From Osedax fenrisi (Eukaryota; Annelida; Polychaeta; Sabellida; Siboglinidae): DNA of 64,000 nucleotides. Numbering within the stretch: the first letter of the stretch is position 1; the number at the start of each line of letters is the position of its first letter. The DNA is taken from assembly GCA_964019155.1 (NCBI GenBank), contig OZ025239.1, forward strand, positions 5,623,883-5,687,882. Direction: 5' to 3'. The notes beneath the pieces are model-generated. The model was not told the origin of the DNA. It worked only from the letters and a program-made list of their open reading frames with translations, and did no database searches. Positions 13,088 through 24,014 of this stretch are shown in pieces. The position numbers and the translations under genes are program-made.

Positions 13088-13307
13088 CGTATGTGCGACA
13101 CTGTGCGTGTGTATGCTAGTGTGTGTGTGTGCGACCCAGTTTCTGTGTTTATTTGGTATTTAATTGGGCTATTAAAATACCGTTAATCTAGGTCAACTAT
13201 ATTCCTCCTTAATATATATTATATACACTTATATTATATATATACATACACTTATTCGCTAGTTATTGCACCTTAGTTTTTATTTATTATTAAAATATAA
13301 TAATATA

Positions 13308-13345
<38 letters not shown>

Positions 13346-13348
13346 TAT

Positions 13349-13382
<34 letters not shown>

Positions 13383-14196
13383 CATAACTATATTAAAACA
13401 TATATCGCTACAATAAACAAGACTCGTGTGCCACAACAATGGCGGCATTATTCACACAGCGCCGCACGCGCTAACACCATTACCGCAGCACGTGGTATAG
13501 CACGTGACATCACAATAGCACACCACGTGACCACCACGTGACGACATAAATCGCCTGGCGTTACGTAACATTCGTTGTCTCCCGAGAGAGAGCGAGAGAA
13601 CGCGAGAGGCGGCGAGAGAGGCCGGTTGGGTATTGTTTTAGTACCGTTATATCGGTTAATTAGCTCGCCAGCTTACACACATTGTTGTTCATTGTTGTTC
13701 ATTGTTATCCATTGTCTATACATTGTCTATACAATGTATACATTGTTATGCATGCGTATACGTATATATATACGTATATATATATACGTATATATTGTTA
13801 TTGTTATGTGTTGTCCTCGGTGTGCCACGCGTCGTACATCTCCAGCCCTCCAGTTCATTACAATCACGTCACACTATGATGACGTCACCACCACTATGAC
13901 GTCACTACCACTATGATGATGTCATGTACCACAACCACCACCACCACAACTGTTACGTCACTCACACACCCACACCTACATATATGTTACATAAGCTCAC
14001 CTATAGAGTGTATACACTATACAAGATAGCTGATTGTATTCGCCACCTAGCGTTTATATATGACATCATTGCCTATAGGAGGTATTATAGGCACTGCTCC
14101 ATATACTACCGATATACTATATATAGCCTATAGTACACGTTGCTACGTATAGTGTGCGTATGGTGCACTCATCGTAAGTTATACTAAAGTATACAC
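9864..14196. other. Gene-free spacer
   Basis: It contains (CA)n at 10202-10253, a perfect 26 bp palindrome at 10821-10846, (GT)n at 11505-11540, (TA)n at 11844-11876, 13308-13340 and 13354-13380, TAGTAACATCCCTATATA repeats near 12415-12490, (GT)n at 13051-13078 and four CACGTG motifs at 13489-13540. No coding exon recognised. Confidence 0.6.
10821..10846. repeat. Perfect 26 bp palindrome
   Basis: The arm CCCCCATCCCATA is followed directly by its reverse complement. It is unusually GC-rich for this window and is not part of a microsatellite. Confidence 0.9.
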
Positions 14197-14760
14197 TCCC
14201 TCCTCCTCCTCCTCCTCCTTCTCCTCCTCCTCCTCCTCCTCCTCCTCCTCCTCCTCCTCCTCCTCCTCCTCCTCCTCCTCCTCCTCCTCCTCCTCCTCCT
14301 CCTCCTCCTCCTCCTCCTCCTCCTCCTCCTCCTCCTCCTCCTCCTCCTCCTCCTCCTCCTCCTCCTCCTCCTCCTCCTCCTCCTCCTCCTCCTCCTCCTC
14401 CTCCTCCTCCTCCTCCTCCTCCTCCTCCTCCTCCTCCTCCTCCTCCTCCTCCTCCTCCTCCTCCTCCTCCTCCTCCTCCTCCTCCTCCTCCTCCTCCTCC
14501 TCCTCCTCCTCCTCCTCCTCCTCCTCCTCCTCCTCCTCCTCCTCCTCCTCCTCCTCCTCCTCCTCCTCCTCCTCCTCCTCCTCCTCCTCCTCCTCCTCCT
14601 CCTCCTCCTCCTCCTCCTCCTCCTCCTCCTCCTCCTCCTCCTCCTCCTCCTCCTCCTCCTCCTCCTCCTCCTCCTCCTCCTCCTCCTCCTCCTCCTCCTC
14701 CTCCTCCTCCTCCTCCTCCTCCTCCTCCTCCTCCTCCTCCTTCTCCTCCTCCTCCTCCTC
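14197..14760. repeat. (TCC)n polypyrimidine tract, about 560 bp
   Basis: About 187 TCC triplets. The only interruptions are a CTT near each end (about 14218 and 14740). It is polypyrimidine on the plus strand and polypurine on the minus strand, a mirror repeat able to form triplex (H-) DNA. The minus-strand poly-Arg frame is an artefact. Confidence 0.95.
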
Positions 14761-14987
14761 ATCTCAACTATACGCTACAATACGAGAATGGTATGCGCCT
14801 CAATCCGGTCTGTAGGTCTCCATCAATATAGGGCTCAAAGCGATGCCATTGTAGGGTTCACCCCTTTGCGCTGCCCCTGCCTACCCCTTATATCCACACC
14901 CCTGTCATGCGAGCGGCATTCCACGCATATATTCGCCTAGTTAGCGATTATAATTAATAAATACGATATGCAGGCAATTATTTCTGC

Positions 14988-15026
<39 letters not shown>

Positions 15027-16191
15027 TATTTTTAATTATACGTTAACAACATCGCGTATACTTACGTATTGGATAATGAGTCATGTTATGTATGTATGTA
15101 TTAGATAATGAGTCATGTTATGTATTTGCAATACATGTCATACACATGTACAACTACTCTATGCTGAGGCTGCTGCATATCATTACGTAAGTGCACATTA
15201 CGTCATGATGTCACCGCTCTTACGCAACTCTACGTAGAGATTATTGTGTACAGCGCACACTGTACACTATATATATAGATGAATACAGCTGTATTAGAGA
15301 ATGTAGTATATTCCGAGTACGAATGCCTCAACGCGAATATATCGTATGACATCATCATTACGTAATTACACGTTCGGTAATTATAACTGTTACCGCACAC
15401 GTATACACACGCGCACACACGCACGCATACACACACGTACGCACACGCACGCATACACACGCACGCATACACACGCACGCATACACACGCACGCATACAC
15501 ACGCACGCGTACAACTCATTAGGCTATAGCTGCTATCGGGACGTCGATCAGAGCGCATACATAAAGTTTATTATTGATATCGCCGAACAGTCGAACAGTG
15601 CCAATATTCGTGCCGTCGCTGTATACAAACTAGCGACTCTACTGCAGCAGCGACAACCTCCGCCTCCGCTGTTGAAAACAATCTAACTATCTATCTACCG
15701 GTCTCGACTATCTATCTACTACAACGATCTCTCTGCCCGTCGAGATCATTACGTAATATCGGTGGTTTATTAGTACAGGGTGGGTAGATATCGGGTACTG
15801 ATACGGGGTGAGGGTACTGGATGGGGTACTGGGTGACCGGGTGACTGGGTCGTGAGAGCGCAAGTAATACACGCACCGGCATGCGCACGAACTACAACCG
15901 CGATGCGCTCCACGATTAACGCCAACGATAATAGAAACAATAACGCGATATTCTTCAATAATGAGTCATCATGGATGACTAATTAACAATGATTAATCAG
16001 AGCGTAACGGTACGCTTCCCTGTGAGTGTGTTCCGTAGCCGTTATCATCAAGTATAACCTATATCGGTGCGTGTGTGTATGTGTGTGCGTATGTGTGAAG
16101 GCATGCTGATTTTATCGCTGGTGATATCATCTTCGACTATCTCCAGACATAGCTCTTATTATATTCCCACTATATTACAGATTTATTACTC

Positions 16192-16243
<52 letters not shown>

Positions 16244-16906
16244 TGTATATGAATGTTTATAATAAACTTTACATGTGTATACATATAACTACGAATACGA
16301 TTGTATTAAATCTCTCTGATGCTCCTCCTTCTTTATCATCTCGAATCTGATGCATCTCAAGTCGGCACGCCATTGTAATCGAACATAGCATAACGTGAAC
16401 AGCGTTACTTGTGACACTAATACATGCCGCCATTGTCACGTGTTCACACAGTACTATAGACTGACTGCGCATGCGCGATACCTGTAAAGTAACGCATGCG
16501 CAACTGTTGTCTACCGTTAGGTGGCGTTAGTTGTGCTGGGGGGGGGGGGCCGCATTCCAGCCGAGTATTTGATGTATGTACGCGTACAGCTCCGCGGAGT
16601 TATGTTTACAATTGTATTCGCTATTCGTTATATATATATATATATATATGTATATGTGTGTGTGTGTTTGTATGTGTGTGTGTGTGACTATATTGAAAGT
16701 TATACAAAAATGAGGCATATGTACTTATTGTATGTTTCTACATTCTCAGTAGTATACGCGCATGCTGATGTAGATGTGCTTTGGTGTAGTGTACCTTGAC
16801 GTGTCGGCAAACTTGACATCTGTCATCCCCACCCATTGCTATATCCCTGTATATCGCTCCCTCCCCTCTGATGTCATTCTTGTATCATTCGTAACGCATA
16901 TCCTCT

Positions 16907-16963
<57 letters not shown>

Positions 16964-17228
16964 ACGTACGAACACATCCATTATGTATTTAGCATTCCCT
17001 TAATTCGTGTAATCTACTATCTAATCAATATGAATGTTTTCACCGATTCAAAATTCCCGAATTTATAAATCTTAATTCTGTTCCTTCACATCGAATATAT
17101 ACATTATAATGTAGGGTGCCGGACCTATAGTCCGAGTGAAGGAGACCCCTGTCGCAACCGCTACCATTCCGTATACACTGCAGTGTACACTACGTGTATT
17201 AGATGACGGACACATCGTCGGACACTTC
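14761..17228. other. Gene-free spacer
   Basis: (TA)n at about 14992-15023 and 16196-16236, a (CACACGCACGCATA)n block at 15395-15507, a duplicated ATAATGAGTCATGTTATG motif near 15072 and 15112 (AP-1-like core), a G-run at 16538-16549 and (CA)n/(TA)n at 16905-16962. No gene supported. Confidence 0.6.
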
Positions 17229-17333
17229 GTATACGACGGATAGAAACGCGTATACGACGGATAGAAACGCGTATACGACGGATAGAAACGCGTATACGAC
17301 GGATAGAAATGCGTATACGACGGATAGAAACGC
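17229..17333. repeat. 21 bp minisatellite, 5 copies
   Basis: GTATACGACGG followed by ATAGAAACGC repeats at 17229, 17250, 17271, 17292 and 17313, with one A-to-T-like variant in the fourth copy. Confidence 0.95.
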
Positions 17334-17413
17334 GTACTAAATCAACTCGTAGCACAATTTAACACAAACATAATAGATTACACGCGGATAAGATACACAC
17401 ATATGTGTGTGTA

Positions 17414-17455
<42 letters not shown>

Positions 17456-17610
17456 CACGTATTTGTATATATTTATCTCTCTCTCTATATATATACATAT
17501 ATATACATATATATTTATAGGTTCGTCGATTTGTATACATAGTGCTGGTATAGTTTATTTACTCTGCGGTGTATTGCGATTAGTACACGGAGTTTACATG
17601 TCCCTGCTAT

Positions 17611-17855
17611 CAGCACCACTACTAGCCCCACTAGCCCCACTACTAGCCCTACAGGCACCACCAGCCCCACTAGCCCCATTATCAGCACCACCACTACCAC
17701 TACTAGCACCACCACTAGTACCACCACCCCCATCACAAGCCCCACTAGCCCCATCACACCATCAGAACAACCACTAGCTCTACTAGCCCCACCACCCCCA
17801 TCACTAGCCCCACTAGCCCCATCACTAGCCCCACTAGCCCCATTAGTACTACCGC
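17611..17855. repeat. CCCCACTAG-type degenerate repeat
   Basis: Blocks of AGCCCCACTAG, CACCACTAG and CATCACTAG repeat irregularly for about 240 bp. Confidence 0.85.
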
Positions 17856-17859
17856 CGTA

Positions 17860-17930
17860 AGCATCTTACATTTGAAGCCAGTTTACGCGGCAGACCACTG
17901 AACTAAGTTACCCTCACACACTACAGTGTG
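17860..17930 (-). other. Degenerate tRNA-like sequence
   Basis: Read on the minus strand, GGTAACTTAGTTCAGTGG resembles an A box and GGCTTCAAATG a B box about 20 bases on. The arms do not complete a cloverleaf. It could be a decayed tRNA or the head of another SINE; chance similarity is possible. Confidence 0.25.
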
Positions 17931-18109
17931 CGCGTGTGTGTGCGCGCGTGTGTGCGTGTGTGTGTGCGCGTGTGTGTGTGTGTTCTGCTTACGTGAGAAT
18001 GCGCGATTCTGTACACGTAATGTATAAATTATTATAATATTTATGTTCAAATATAATGCATATATATAAATGTAATATATAACTGATTATATGGGTATGT
18101 CGAAATACA

Positions 18110-18112
<3 letters not shown>

Positions 18113-18164
<52 letters not shown>

Positions 18165-18170
18165 ATATAT
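18113..18170. repeat. (TA)n tract at the 3' border of the R2-clade element
   Basis: A pure TA run ending in ACAATATATAT (18160-18170), the left copy of the target duplication of the neighbouring retrotransposon. Confidence 0.9.
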
Positions 18171-18288
18171 TTTTTTTTTCGGACAATGGTTAGTTAATAA
18201 CCAGAGCCAATTATCCCATTTATTAGCGAAAACATATTAATAAAAATATGACGAAGTAGGCAAGGGAGAGGCCAGGTAATTAAGGATA

Positions 18289-20517
18289 TTACAATAATCC
18301 ATTGCAGCAGTATTTGCGATAAATATTTAGACTGCCTGTCATGACACGAATACTGAGTAGCGTAATATCATGCTTCCTCAGGCCTAACGAATATAGGTCT
18401 TTAGACGTTAGGGATGAGGGTATACCACGCCAGTTCCAACAAGAGGCACTTAGTTTAGCCTGCTTTGCACCAGTAAGTTGTTTTACGTAGGAGAGTATTT
18501 CAGGTTTGTTATAGTAGTCAGTTTTGTGTCGGTAATTAGTATCGGTATCTATTGTATCAGTTGAGATTTGCGTATCTATAATATAAACAATGTCATTTCG
18601 GTAAGCCAGTAAGTCAGGTTTGCGTAAACCAAGTTGTGTTCGTATGTGTGGTTCCAGTATAGTTGTAAATTTGTACTTATTAAGTAGAGTGATTAAAAGA
18701 GCGTTAACATAATTATGCCTGTGAATAATGTTATTATAATTAAATCTACAGGTCTGCATAATATGATTTAGGCAGTCATATTTATAATTACACCCTCGCC
18801 TTAAACAGTTTGTATTTAAACTTGGAAACATACGTTTACATCTGTAATGTGTATATAGTAGACCGTGCTTTAGCTTTACCATATCTACAAAATCGCGACC
18901 AGAAAACATCTTTATAGGAGAAGTTATCCAATTATTAATAAAAGGACTATGCGTGCCTAATTCTAAACCCTTGCCATCGACAGAATTAAATAAATATATT
19001 GAATGATATTTATTTATGGAGGTGTTATCAATAAACGTGTATTCATCGTATACTCGAGGTGTAGACCATTTTAGAATAACACTATCGGGAAGAGTTTGAA
19101 TAATAGTGTCATCATTCCTTCTAATGGATGAAATCCTTTTTAGCCGCAGCACCGGTATTGCCAGAAAAAGACGAGTGATAGCTATCCCACCGACACTACT
19201 AGGTGCGTAGAATACACCGAGTGAAGTATCTGAAGGTAGTCGAAGCCAACGTCTGACGAACACCCGAATACTTCTATCCATCGTTTTTAATGAATTTAAA
19301 TAGACGTTAGAGAAAGTCAAGGTATGAAGCATATTTGGAATTAGATGATTTTTGAGCATAAACAATTTTTGTTGGGGTTTTAGAGTAGATTTAGATATTG
19401 CCAAGAGTTTCGATGTGAGGTCATCATTAATTGAATTATTTTTATTATCCAAAGCGCCTATGTTGATGCCAAGATATCTATAAGTTTCTTCTATATTTAG
19501 CGCTTTAATTGTAGAATTATCAATATATATAAAACTATATGGGTTACATATCCATTGTTTTTTATTTGGGTTAATAATTATATTCAATGTAGCGCATTTT
19601 GATTTGTTAACGTTTAACCCGCATTGAGCTAGTCTAAATAAAACATGATCAACTTGATATTGCATCATTACATCATCTTTCGCAAATAAAACCAGATCAT
19701 CTGCAAATGCCATATGGCTTATTGTACTATTTCCTTGTAAATTAATACTACCTGGCATATTATCAGTTACATAATCTATAATGGAGTTAAAAAGAGCGGG
19801 AGACATTGGGTCACCTTGTTTTACTCCACGATTGACTGGTATACTAGGTGATACTCCATTTTTATATTTTAATTGAGTTGTACAATCAGAATAAGTATGC
19901 ATGATATAACTTGTATACATTTTAGGAGTCCCTACTCTTTCGGCTAATGCAACAATTGAGTTGTGAGATACCGTATCAAAAGCTTTAGAAACATCCAACA
20001 AACACATCTTTAATAGGCGTAATGCATTTTTATGTTGATATATAATAGATTTAAGTAAAAAGATATTCTCAGCAATACCATCACGTCGAACAAAAGCTTT
20101 TTGCCGTGGATTAAGACTAATTGTGTTTTCAATTCTGCGTGCCAACATTTTATGGAAAAGTCTACAGAATATCGATGACATAGTTATTGGACGATAATGG
20201 GACGGCTCAGTACTGTGCTTAGTTTTAGGGATTAAAGTAGTTAGGCCTAGTTTAAATGCGGAAGGTGCAGTCGATGATATGAGATAAATATTAAAGCGAG
20301 CTGTTATATTATTTAGACCAATTTTAGTTAAATCGCATTTTGTAAGACCATCTATTCCCGGGGCGCCGTCGTGTAATGTGCCGTAACATGACTTTACTTC
20401 GTTTATCGTAATTGGATGTATATATGCATTACTATTATTAACAAATAAGTGGTTGAATGGAATAGATGGCTTACTTATTAACTCACTCCAATATTTAAAT
20501 TGTAAATCGATTGGCAT
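18289..20517 (-). CDS. R2-clade protein, reverse transcriptase and restriction-like endonuclease part
   Basis: 742 codons. Reverse transcriptase motifs occur in order: GAPGIDG (51-57), DVSKAFD (175-181), RGVKQGDPMSP (230-240), the catalytic AFADD (270-274) and YRYLG (346-350). The thumb region PQQKLF and VRRWLRLP (421-428) follows the R2 pattern closely. A CCHC zinc knuckle spans 571-590. The restriction-like endonuclease follows, with RKPD at 632-635 and the second acidic residue near 648. R2 proteins nick the target with this nuclease and prime cDNA synthesis there (known). No frameshift or stop lies in this half. It is in frame with the N-terminal half across a single TAA. The ATG at 20517 is simply the first after that stop and need not be a natural start. 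Confidence 0.85.
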   Translation of the reverse strand: MPIDLQFKYWSELISKPSIPFNHLFVNNSNAYIHPITINEVKSCYGTLHDGAPGIDGLTKCDLTKIGLNNITARFNIYLISSTAPSAFKLGLTTLIPKTKHSTEPSHYRPITMSSIFCRLFHKMLARRIENTISLNPRQKAFVRRDGIAENIFLLKSIIYQHKNALRLLKMCLLDVSKAFDTVSHNSIVALAERVGTPKMYTSYIMHTYSDCTTQLKYKNGVSPSIPVNRGVKQGDPMSPALFNSIIDYVTDNMPGSINLQGNSTISHMAFADDLVLFAKDDVMMQYQVDHVLFRLAQCGLNVNKSKCATLNIIINPNKKQWICNPYSFIYIDNSTIKALNIEETYRYLGINIGALDNKNNSINDDLTSKLLAISKSTLKPQQKLFMLKNHLIPNMLHTLTFSNVYLNSLKTMDRSIRVFVRRWLRLPSDTSLGVFYAPSSVGGIAITRLFLAIPVLRLKRISSIRRNDDTIIQTLPDSVILKWSTPRVYDEYTFIDNTSINKYHSIYLFNSVDGKGLELGTHSPFINNWITSPIKMFSGRDFVDMVKLKHGLLYTHYRCKRMFPSLNTNCLRRGCNYKYDCLNHIMQTCRFNYNNIIHRHNYVNALLITLLNKYKFTTILEPHIRTQLGLRKPDLLAYRNDIVYIIDTQISTDTIDTDTNYRHKTDYYNKPEILSYVKQLTGAKQAKLSASCWNWRGIPSSLTSKDLYSLGLRKHDITLLSIRVMTGSLNIYRKYCCNGLL

Positions 20518-20526
20518 TTCTTTAAT

Positions 20527-21570
20527 TTATTTTGTAATATCTTCGCCGTCGAAAATAGATTTAGCAAGCCTGGATCTATTTTTAGAATACATTTGTTGCG
20601 TTTTAGCAAATAATAAACACCTTTGTTTACGCTTAACATTTCTATTTGATTGCACGCCTATATTATCATTACATTGTGTATTGTTAGAAATAATATTGTT
20701 ACGTAATATTTTTGGTTTTTTTTTAGATTGAACTATAGATGAATTAATTAATTGTTCATAATCTAGGTCTATTAGATTTTGAATATTGTCGAAATTAAAA
20801 TTCTGTATATGTAATTGTAAACTAGGTAATATGTATTTGCTAGGGTGTAAATCTAAGATATATTGTAAAATATTTGTTTCATTAGTTAAATCAATATTGT
20901 TTTGTGATCTAGGACCTGTAGATAAATCATAACAATAGCTATTCGAGACATTAGAATTAATCGTTTCGCATGGTTGCGTGTCATTAATAGTGTTTATATG
21001 AATGTTGTTATTATGTAAAATGTTAGTTTGTATATTGTTAATGTAATTTGATAAATGTGGTGTATCTAAATGTATGGGCAAAGTATCGTTAGGGTCATAG
21101 TTAGTACTGTTAGTATCAGTAATGTTATCAGTATCGTATGTATCTTCAGTATCGTTATTGGGATTGTTAGTTAGTAGATTGTCTATGTGCAAAACAGGCT
21201 GTACAATATGATTTATATTAACGTATGTCTGGAGTGATCGAACCAGAGATTTGTACTTCGCAGATGACCGATGAGTTGTGATAGCCTGTAGAGACCTCTC
21301 AGTAAACTTCTCCGCTATCTCCTTATTGATTGGAAACCTCTTCGAGTCACTTTTTTTGGACATTATATCAATTTCGATTAACGCAAGCTTTCTCGAGACG
21401 CCTTCAGACCAACGCTGTCTCGACTGGGACGTTATGTTGTTTACTATTGTATCTGTGTACTCAATATGGTATGCATGTGCATGCATACGTCGACGATGAA
21501 TAGCAAGTCCACGAGTACCCTTGAACTGCTTACAACAGGTTATGCAATATCCTTCATTGGGTTGATCCAT
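20527..21570 (-). CDS. R2-clade protein, N-terminal part: C2H2 zinc finger and Myb-like domain
   Basis: 347 codons from ATG to TAA. Residues 9-30 form one C2H2 finger (CITC, then twelve residues, then HRRRMH). A Myb-like segment follows, with RWSEGVSRKLALIEI near 53-67 and FTERSLQAI near 90-98. These are the DNA-binding modules that position R2-type elements on their target (known of the family); a single N-terminal finger is the R2-D type layout. Residues 125-260 are Asn/Asp/Thr-rich linker. The TAA at 20529-20527 is in the same frame as the downstream reverse transcriptase part, only three codons before its ATG. So this is probably the front half of one roughly 1090-codon ORF cut by a nonsense codon. 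Read-through or reinitiation is the alternative. Confidence 0.8.
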   Translation of the reverse strand: MDQPNEGYCITCCKQFKGTRGLAIHRRRMHAHAYHIEYTDTIVNNITSQSRQRWSEGVSRKLALIEIDIMSKKSDSKRFPINKEIAEKFTERSLQAITTHRSSAKYKSLVRSLQTYVNINHIVQPVLHIDNLLTNNPNNDTEDTYDTDNITDTNSTNYDPNDTLPIHLDTPHLSNYINNIQTNILHNNNIHINTINDTQPCETINSNVSNSYCYDLSTGPRSQNNIDLTNETNILQYILDLHPSKYILPSLQLHIQNFNFDNIQNLIDLDYEQLINSSIVQSKKKPKILRNNIISNNTQCNDNIGVQSNRNVKRKQRCLLFAKTQQMYSKNRSRLAKSIFDGEDITK

Positions 21571-21707
21571 TAGGGTGTATAGAATCTATACGTAAAGTTG
21601 TATTAAACAAGGATCTAATTCAGCCAGTTAAGACTGTTATACAAAAACGGAATTAATGTATATGAATGTGAAACGCGACCGTTCACGGTGAATGACAGCG
21701 CACGAAC

Positions 21708-21710
21708 ACA

Positions 21711-21791
<81 letters not shown>
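21708..21791. repeat. (TA)n tract at the 5' border of the R2-clade element
   Basis: Begins with ACAATATATAT, the right copy of the target duplication, and continues as TA repeats to about 21790, with a CATA interruption. Confidence 0.9.
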
Positions 21792-21793
<2 letters not shown>

Positions 21794-21924
21794 ATATATA
21801 TATTGTAGTGTATACATTGTATAAACTATGTTAGTTATACTCACATAGTTTCTGTTGCAAACACAAATCTCGATGATCTCCTATTAAAGTGCGGTCCCGT
21901 AGACCCCCACCACTACTGCGCATG

Positions 21925-22003
21925 TCAGCTCACGTGTAGTAGACGTACCACGTGACTACCACGACGCATAGTCACGTGATTACGATGACGTATCATCACG
22001 TGA
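21925..22003. promoter_or_regulatory. Cluster of four CACGTG E-boxes
   Basis: CACGTG at 21931, 21949, 21973 and 21997, three of them as CACGTGA, plus GACGTA/TGACG motifs between. This is a bHLH-ZIP type recognition sequence (known). No gene is identified nearby, so function is inference. Confidence 0.3.
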
Positions 22004-22137
22004 TTGCCGCGCTGCTGCTGTAGTGGTGGTGGTGGTGGTGGTGGTCAGTGAACTGTATTTCGGCCGCCGCCTCCCAGACCAATAAAACAGCCATAACTAT
22101 AGCCATAACTATGAAAAGTCTTCTCCGCTGTAGCAAT

Positions 22138-22215
22138 GGTAGTGGTAGCGGTAGTGGTAGTGGTAGTGGTAGTGGTAGTGGTAGTGGTAGTGGTAGTGGT
22201 AGTGATAGTGGTAGC
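22138..22215. repeat. (GGTAGT)n microsatellite
   Basis: About 12 hexamer copies. The complement reads Thr/Pro-Leu repeats and is not a gene. Confidence 0.9.
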
Positions 22216-22338
22216 ATCACACGAGACGATATCAGTCATAACTATTGTCATAATCGCTCCGTCGCGGCCGTAGGTTTAATGTTCAACGTCTGGACATATA
22301 AGTCTACATAACACACACACCTACACACACACGTACAC

Positions 22339-22614
22339 TAAGGCGGATAGTTTTTGGAAATAGTATAATAGATACATTGCATTAAATGTATACTAGTATT
22401 GTAAACATAACTACCAAAGGATTTTATATATAAATATCGTCTTATACAGGCAAAAGATGATTTAAATAATATTTTGTAAAAAAATACTCAATTCTCCATA
22501 CTAGCTCTTGCACATGCGCATGTCATGCGCAGATCGTTGTTTACATCTATCAATTTTGAAAATATAAAATTTAAAATGTTGTATTACTAAATATTTAAAT
22601 ATATATATATATAA

Positions 22615-22687
<73 letters not shown>

Positions 22688-22820
22688 TATACTACATGTT
22701 TAATATCATCTATATAAAGAAAGTTTCTTTCTTTATATCGATATTTAATATATATATACTAAATGTTTATATAAATTGTTTATATATATATTTTAAATAT
22801 ATATACTAAATGTTTAAATG

Positions 22821-22862
<42 letters not shown>

Positions 22863-22877
22863 CATATACTAAATGTT

Positions 22878-22924
<47 letters not shown>

Positions 22925-22951
22925 TAAATGTTTATATATATACTAAATGTT

Positions 22952-23002
<51 letters not shown>

Positions 23003-23007
23003 TAAAT

Positions 23008-23059
<52 letters not shown>

Positions 23060-23084
23060 TCAACGTTTAATAAATAAATATATA

Positions 23085-23122
<38 letters not shown>

Positions 23123-23939
23123 TCAACGTTTAAATATATATATACATAATGTATAAATATATTTACTAAATGTTTATATATATATATATATATATATAAT
23201 CTATACTATAATTGTGTATATATTAATAGTAGCTATATAATATTAACTATAAAATAATATATTCAGGAATTCATATTTTTAGGAAATTTTTTATTTTTTA
23301 AATCCTGTTTTAAAAAAATTTAAAATAGTAATTTTTTTAAAAAGTTATGGTCATATAGAAAAAAGATGAACGAATTGAAATATTAAAAAAAAATTAAAAA
23401 AAAAAATGATTATGGAATTCCTGTACATTTTCAAATTAAAAAAAAAAATCCTTTAAAATCCTATTTTTTAAAATAAATTATTAATTTATTTACAAATAAA
23501 AGTAAATCATAACTGTAATGTATATATATATATATTAATACAATATAACATTACCATTAAATGAATGTCATATATAAAAAAAATGATTTTTTAAAATTTC
23601 TGTAAAAAAAATTAAAAAATTCCTGGAAAATTGAAAATTGCATTTAAATTTTATTTTATTTTTTTAAACTTATCTAATATCGTAATATTTTCAGTACAAT
23701 AAATTTCAGAAGTTTACAATATGTATTAGATACAGATAAACACAATTTAATTTCTTCCTATACTCTCCATTATAAAATTCCTATCTCTTCAATGTTAAAC
23801 TTCTAGGCGATTTTGCCTGGTCAACCACTTATCGGATATCAATTTGGTTTTGATATTTGGCTTTATAGGCTCATTCTCCAAGTAACCGAAATTATCTAAT
23901 ATTGATTTTCAATAATCATATATCATATGAGCCGCCTTA
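22339..23939. mobile_element. Non-autonomous DNA transposon with 8 bp target duplication
   Basis: The left end starts TAAGGCGG (22339) and the right end finishes CCGCCTTA (23939), a short terminal inverted repeat. ACGTACAC directly precedes the left end (22331-22338) and directly follows the right end (23940-23947), a perfect 8 bp target duplication. The 1601 bp interior has no coding capacity and holds a (TA)n block. An 8 bp duplication fits hAT- or P-like transposases, but the superfamily is not assigned. The flanks are CA-rich, which raises the chance of coincidence slightly. Confidence 0.6.
22590..23195. repeat. (TA)n arrays punctuated by CTAAATGTTTA
   Basis: TA runs of 10-45 units are separated by ACTAAATGTTTA or ACTCAACGTTTA at least eight times, a compound satellite inside the 1.6 kb DNA element. 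Confidence 0.9.
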
Positions 23940-24014
23940 ACGTACACACACCTACACGTACACACACTACGCACACCACCACTGTAGAGGATGGATACAC
24001 CGGCTAGTCGGTAT

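Larger units (their letters stand above)
18171..21707 (-). mobile_element. Full-length R2-clade non-LTR retrotransposon
   Basis: A 3537 bp element on the minus strand: about 137 nt of 5' leader, a zinc-finger/Myb part, a reverse transcriptase and restriction-like endonuclease part, about 118 nt of 3' UTR and a nine-base A tail (T run at 18171-18179). ACAATATATAT stands immediately outside both ends (18160-18170 and 21708-21718), an 11 bp target duplication, although its TA part is low complexity. R2 elements normally sit at one site in 28S rDNA. Nothing ribosomal flanks this one, and both flanks are (TA)n. It resembles the non-rDNA R2 lineages reported in invertebrates (known), here apparently in a TA microsatellite (seen). 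Confidence 0.85.

Noticed and set aside
14184..14762. A 192-codon poly-arginine frame on the minus strand
   Set aside because: It is the translation of a (TCC)n microsatellite; no non-repeat coding sequence adjoins it.
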